Source of the DNA: Methanobacteriota archaeon
Lineage (GTDB): Archaea; Thermoplasmatota; Poseidoniia; Poseidoniales; Poseidoniaceae
Length of the DNA stretch: 9,425 nucleotides
Reading direction: 5' to 3'
Assembly (NCBI GenBank): GCA_002719475.1
Contig: PBHQ01000014.1
Span: forward strand, 102,871 to 112,295
The position numbers and the translations under genes are program-made. Each line of letters starts with the position of its first letter. Within the stretch, counting starts at the first letter, position 1. The notes beneath the pieces were generated by a model. That model saw nothing but the letters and a program-made list of their open reading frames with translations. It was not told the DNA's origin and made no database searches. This document shows positions 7,043 to 9,425 of the stretch, one piece after another.

Positions 7043-9033
7043 ATCTTGAGCAGTTCCTTCAGTTCATCGATAATCATAGACAGAAAGCCAGCGATATCAA
7101 ACGTCGTGACAAGGTTCTTTCTCATCTGAAGAATATGTTTTCTAAGGTTGAAAAGAATAGTATGGTTGATTATTCAGGAATCAGTTTACTAGGCTTATCG
7201 CCCCATCGAGGAGGTATAGAAGTCAATGTTTCGATGGAAAAAGGAGACTTGAAATCTTTAGCCAAACAGATTTCCAAGAAATTGAGAGGTAACGGATTGG
7301 AGGTTGCGTTATTCTCCGAGCGAATGACTCCGACAATACATGGCCGCAATGACAGATCTGGTATTCCAGTACGCATCAGTTTTGGAGATCCCACTTCAGA
7401 GGCTCAGGTTGAGTTGTTGAGCAGGTGCAAGGAAGCAGACCCGCGAATCGAGAATTTTCTAGCAGCAGTGAATATCTGGGTTTTGCACCGTAGTTTAGAT
7501 GAGACAGGAGGCGCTCTTTCTTCATTTGCTTGGAATATACTGGCTCTATTGCACCTTAGACGCGAGGGAGTGTTACTGCATCCATTCTCAGATGACCCTG
7601 AATCGCAATTCAAGCGAGGTAAGAGATTATTCAACGTAGGAGTCGTTGAATCTTCAGTAGACATCATCGATGTTGAAGGTTCGCAGAAGGATGCCTTGCA
7701 ATTGTTCCTTTCGTTTGCTGATTGGTTGAAAGATTTTGAATTGCCAGCCAAAGAAGTTCTTTCATTGAGAAATCTTGAAGGGATATCTCGTAAAGGTCTT
7801 GATTGGCAAGCACCTGACCTTTCAAGGCTGACTAAGAATACTGCCCCCCCTCATCTTTGGCCTTTGATGCATCCCTTCGATTTCTCTTACGATTTGTCTT
7901 CAACTCTTACGGTAGAAGGAGCCAGTAGAATCATCTCAGAGGCAAATAGGATTGCTCATAGTTCGACTCCTGAAGAAGTATTTGAGATTCATTCTCAAGA
8001 CTCAATCGCCTTTGAAGAGGACAAGGACTTGTTTGAGGACTTGCGCCAGAGGCCATCTAATGAAGTAAAGTCGGAATTATCCGAGTTAAAGAAACTCAAG
8101 GAAAAAGTCTCAATTGAAGTTGATTCAATTCGCGAACAAAGACAAAGCCAAATTCGGATGGTGCAGGTACTCCGGGGGCTAGTCAAGGACACCAAGAGTT
8201 TGGATCCAGAGCATAGGGAATTACTGAAACGTATTCCCGGTAGATGGAAGGAAATCAACGAATTGAAAACTCGTAGAGATGACATTCACCATCGTGTAGT
8301 ATTGTCCACTCAAGCGATTGAAGAAGAGATCCTAAGGGTCTATAGAAAGTTGGTTGAACAGAATGATGAAGATAGATACCCAAGTCCAAAGAAAGAGAGA
8401 TCGTTATTTTCTCAATTCCTTGAGTTGCAAGTAATGCATGGACTGGCTATTGAAGCGACAGAGTGTCACCAACAATTTGTTTCACTGATTGAGGTACAGA
8501 ATGTAGAGAAGGATTCATTGCAGTCATTTGAAGATGAGAAAACTGCCAAAAGGGACGGATTAATCTCAGAAAACCCTAGATTGGCAGAGTTCAAAGGACA
8601 ATATAAAGAATTGAAGAACCTCGACAAGAATATCGCTGATTTATATCAAAAAATTGGAGATAGAATGGCAGAGTTACGAGAGTTGAATCGCGAAATTGGA
8701 CGCTTGGAGGCATGGTTGCGAATTGATTCAAACAAGGAAAGGTCAAAGTCCAAACACAAAGGTCCTAGGAGGGATAGAGGCGATAGACGTCCTAAGGTTG
8801 ATGTTGAGGAAGCCAAGAGAAAAGCAAGTAGTGGTGAGTCGATGACAGTTGATGACCTTGATGCTTTGTTATCTAGTGGCGGTTTATCCTCTTTGAATCT
8901 TCAAGGTGATGATGAACCTCAGTCAAGTAGGAGAAGAAAGAACCGCAAGCAGCGTAGGATTTCACCCGCTCCATCCAAGAGGGGGGATGGTCGTCCTGAT
9001 ATTGAGGGGCGGTCTACTCGCAGGCGAGATTAA
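7039..9033 (+). CDS. Cid1/TRF4-like pseudo-nucleotidyltransferase fused to a coiled coil with basic tail
   Basis: The protein has 664 residues. The start is set by the SD at 7025-7032 and the ATGA overlap. Residues 20-310 follow the Cid1/TRF4 (terminal uridylyl/poly(A) polymerase) fold. The N-lobe spans 20-118. The central helical part has DPRIENFLAAVNIW and LSSFAWNILAL (134-170), like Cid1 DARLKPMVLLVKHW and LSSYGYVLM. The PAP-associated part has FADWLKDFELPAKEVLSLRN (226-245, the Cid1 FFRFYAYKFEP region) and HPFDFSYDLSSTLTVEGASRI (278-298, the DPFEISHNV region). The catalytic triad is lost: the DxD site reads E61-V-N63, the third Asp is R112, and the two triphosphate lysines are N145 and L149. 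I infer an inactive enzyme that may still bind RNA or nucleotide. Residues 340-560 are COG1340-like coiled coil. Residues 565-587 and 631-664 are strongly basic, with a DDLDALLSSGGLSSL motif (605-619) between. Cid1 residues are from memory. The fold is confident; the role is not. Confidence 0.85.
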   Translation: MNLEQFLQFIDNHRQKASDIKRRDKVLSHLKNMFSKVEKNSMVDYSGISLLGLSPHRGGIEVNVSMEKGDLKSLAKQISKKLRGNGLEVALFSERMTPTIHGRNDRSGIPVRISFGDPTSEAQVELLSRCKEADPRIENFLAAVNIWVLHRSLDETGGALSSFAWNILALLHLRREGVLLHPFSDDPESQFKRGKRLFNVGVVESSVDIIDVEGSQKDALQLFLSFADWLKDFELPAKEVLSLRNLEGISRKGLDWQAPDLSRLTKNTAPPHLWPLMHPFDFSYDLSSTLTVEGASRIISEANRIAHSSTPEEVFEIHSQDSIAFEEDKDLFEDLRQRPSNEVKSELSELKKLKEKVSIEVDSIREQRQSQIRMVQVLRGLVKDTKSLDPEHRELLKRIPGRWKEINELKTRRDDIHHRVVLSTQAIEEEILRVYRKLVEQNDEDRYPSPKKERSLFSQFLELQVMHGLAIEATECHQQFVSLIEVQNVEKDSLQSFEDEKTAKRDGLISENPRLAEFKGQYKELKNLDKNIADLYQKIGDRMAELRELNREIGRLEAWLRIDSNKERSKSKHKGPRRDRGDRRPKVDVEEAKRKASSGESMTVDDLDALLSSGGLSSLNLQGDDEPQSSRRRKNRKQRRISPAPSKRGDGRPDIEGRSTRRRD

Positions 9034-9069
9034 CGGATGATTCAATACTAGTGCCACTTTTCAGGTGTT

Positions 9070-9425
9070 GTGGATGAAGAGTTGCGTTGGGTTGCTTCAC
9101 CCATGCCAGGTGATCTAAACTATCAGGCTCTGTTGCGTTGTAAGCAATTGATTTTGGATAACACCGGAGAGGATTATTCATTTGAGATGCTGCAGAATAT
9201 GCCTGTTTCTCCTAGTTGTGGAAGTCTATTGCTGATACCCAGTGACTTAGCAAAAGAAGATGCCATCGCTGAAAATGAGATACATGGCATTCTATGGGTG
9301 ATGCGTTTGGATCAACAAACAGTTAGAGTTCTGACAATTCTAGTTGATTCAAGTCACCGTCTCAAGGGATATGCTACAAAAGCTTGGCACAGATTTGTAC
9401 AAATGGCAATCGAAGATGGAGCAAG
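9070..9425 (+). CDS. GNAT-family N-acetyltransferase (partial, 3' end beyond window)
   Basis: The frame is open from the GTG at 9070 to the right edge (118 codons plus two bases). Near the end it shows the GNAT acetyl-CoA-binding motif A: a beta strand (RVLTILVDSSH) followed by RLKGYA, which fits the R/Q-x-x-G-x-G/A pyrophosphate loop, and the start of the next helix (TKAWHRFVQMA). The preceding strand (IHGILWVMR) fits the central sheet. The family moves an acetyl group from acetyl-CoA to an amine or N-terminus; the substrate cannot be told. The start is uncertain: an in-frame TAG at 9049-9051 blocks earlier starts, only a weak AGGTG lies before GTG 9070, and an ATG at 9103 is another option. 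The gap to the upstream gene is 36 bases, so it probably belongs to the same operon. Confidence 0.8.
   Translation, partial: MDEELRWVASPMPGDLNYQALLRCKQLILDNTGEDYSFEMLQNMPVSPSCGSLLLIPSDLAKEDAIAENEIHGILWVMRLDQQTVRVLTILVDSSHRLKGYATKAWHRFVQMAIEDGA

Noticed and set aside
7039..7968. Active poly(A) polymerase, uridylyltransferase or CCA-adding enzyme
   Set aside because: All three catalytic carboxylate positions are replaced (E61/N63, R112) and the triphosphate lysines are missing. The archaeal CCA-enzyme GSxxRGT-type signature is also absent.
1..9425. CRISPR array, tRNA, insertion sequence or prophage remnants
   Set aside because: No regularly spaced repeats, tRNA-like cloverleaf, transposase or integrase motif was seen, and coding density is uniform.

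Overview
The window looks like a chromosomal piece of a marine planktonic euryarchaeon, most likely Poseidoniales (Marine Group II). This rests on three archaeal-type coiled-coil proteins (COG1340-like), a large secreted Ig-repeat protein ending in zinc ribbons, mostly SD-less starts that fit leaderless transcription, and one archaeal-type GGAGGTGA ribosome binding site. The taxon is inferred from gene character; no rRNA or other marker gene is present.

The layout is two divergent gene sets around a short intergenic region at 6119-6217. Leftward from 6118: (1) a secreted, single-pass Ig-repeat surface protein with two cytoplasmic zinc ribbons; (2) a DtxR/IdeR-type metal-dependent repressor with all expected metal ligands and a FeoA-like tail; (3) an unrecognised five-helix membrane protein with a very acidic N-terminus; (4) a COG1340-like coiled-coil protein that runs off the left edge. 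Gaps are 45, 33 and 58 bases, so an operon is likely. Rightward from 6218: (5) a second COG1340-like coiled-coil protein; (6) a 664-residue protein, overlapping gene 5 by ATGA and preceded by a strong SD; (7) a GNAT acetyltransferase cut by the right edge.

The most notable gene is number 6. Its N-terminal 310 residues follow the Cid1/TRF4-type nucleotidyltransferase fold (terminal uridylyl or poly(A) polymerase), including the PAP-associated helical domain. All three catalytic carboxylates and both triphosphate-contacting lysines are replaced. This pseudo-nucleotidyltransferase is fused to a COG1340-like coiled coil with a strongly basic tail. All three coiled-coil proteins end in a similar short motif (Gly-Gly/Asn-Leu-Ser). 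The working hypothesis is an RNA- or ribosome-associated scaffold made of the gene 5 and gene 6 products, with the gene 1-942 product as a relative or partner. That function is inference.

Coding density is very high. No non-coding stretch exceeds about 100 bases. I saw no tRNA, rRNA, CRISPR array, insertion sequence or integrase.
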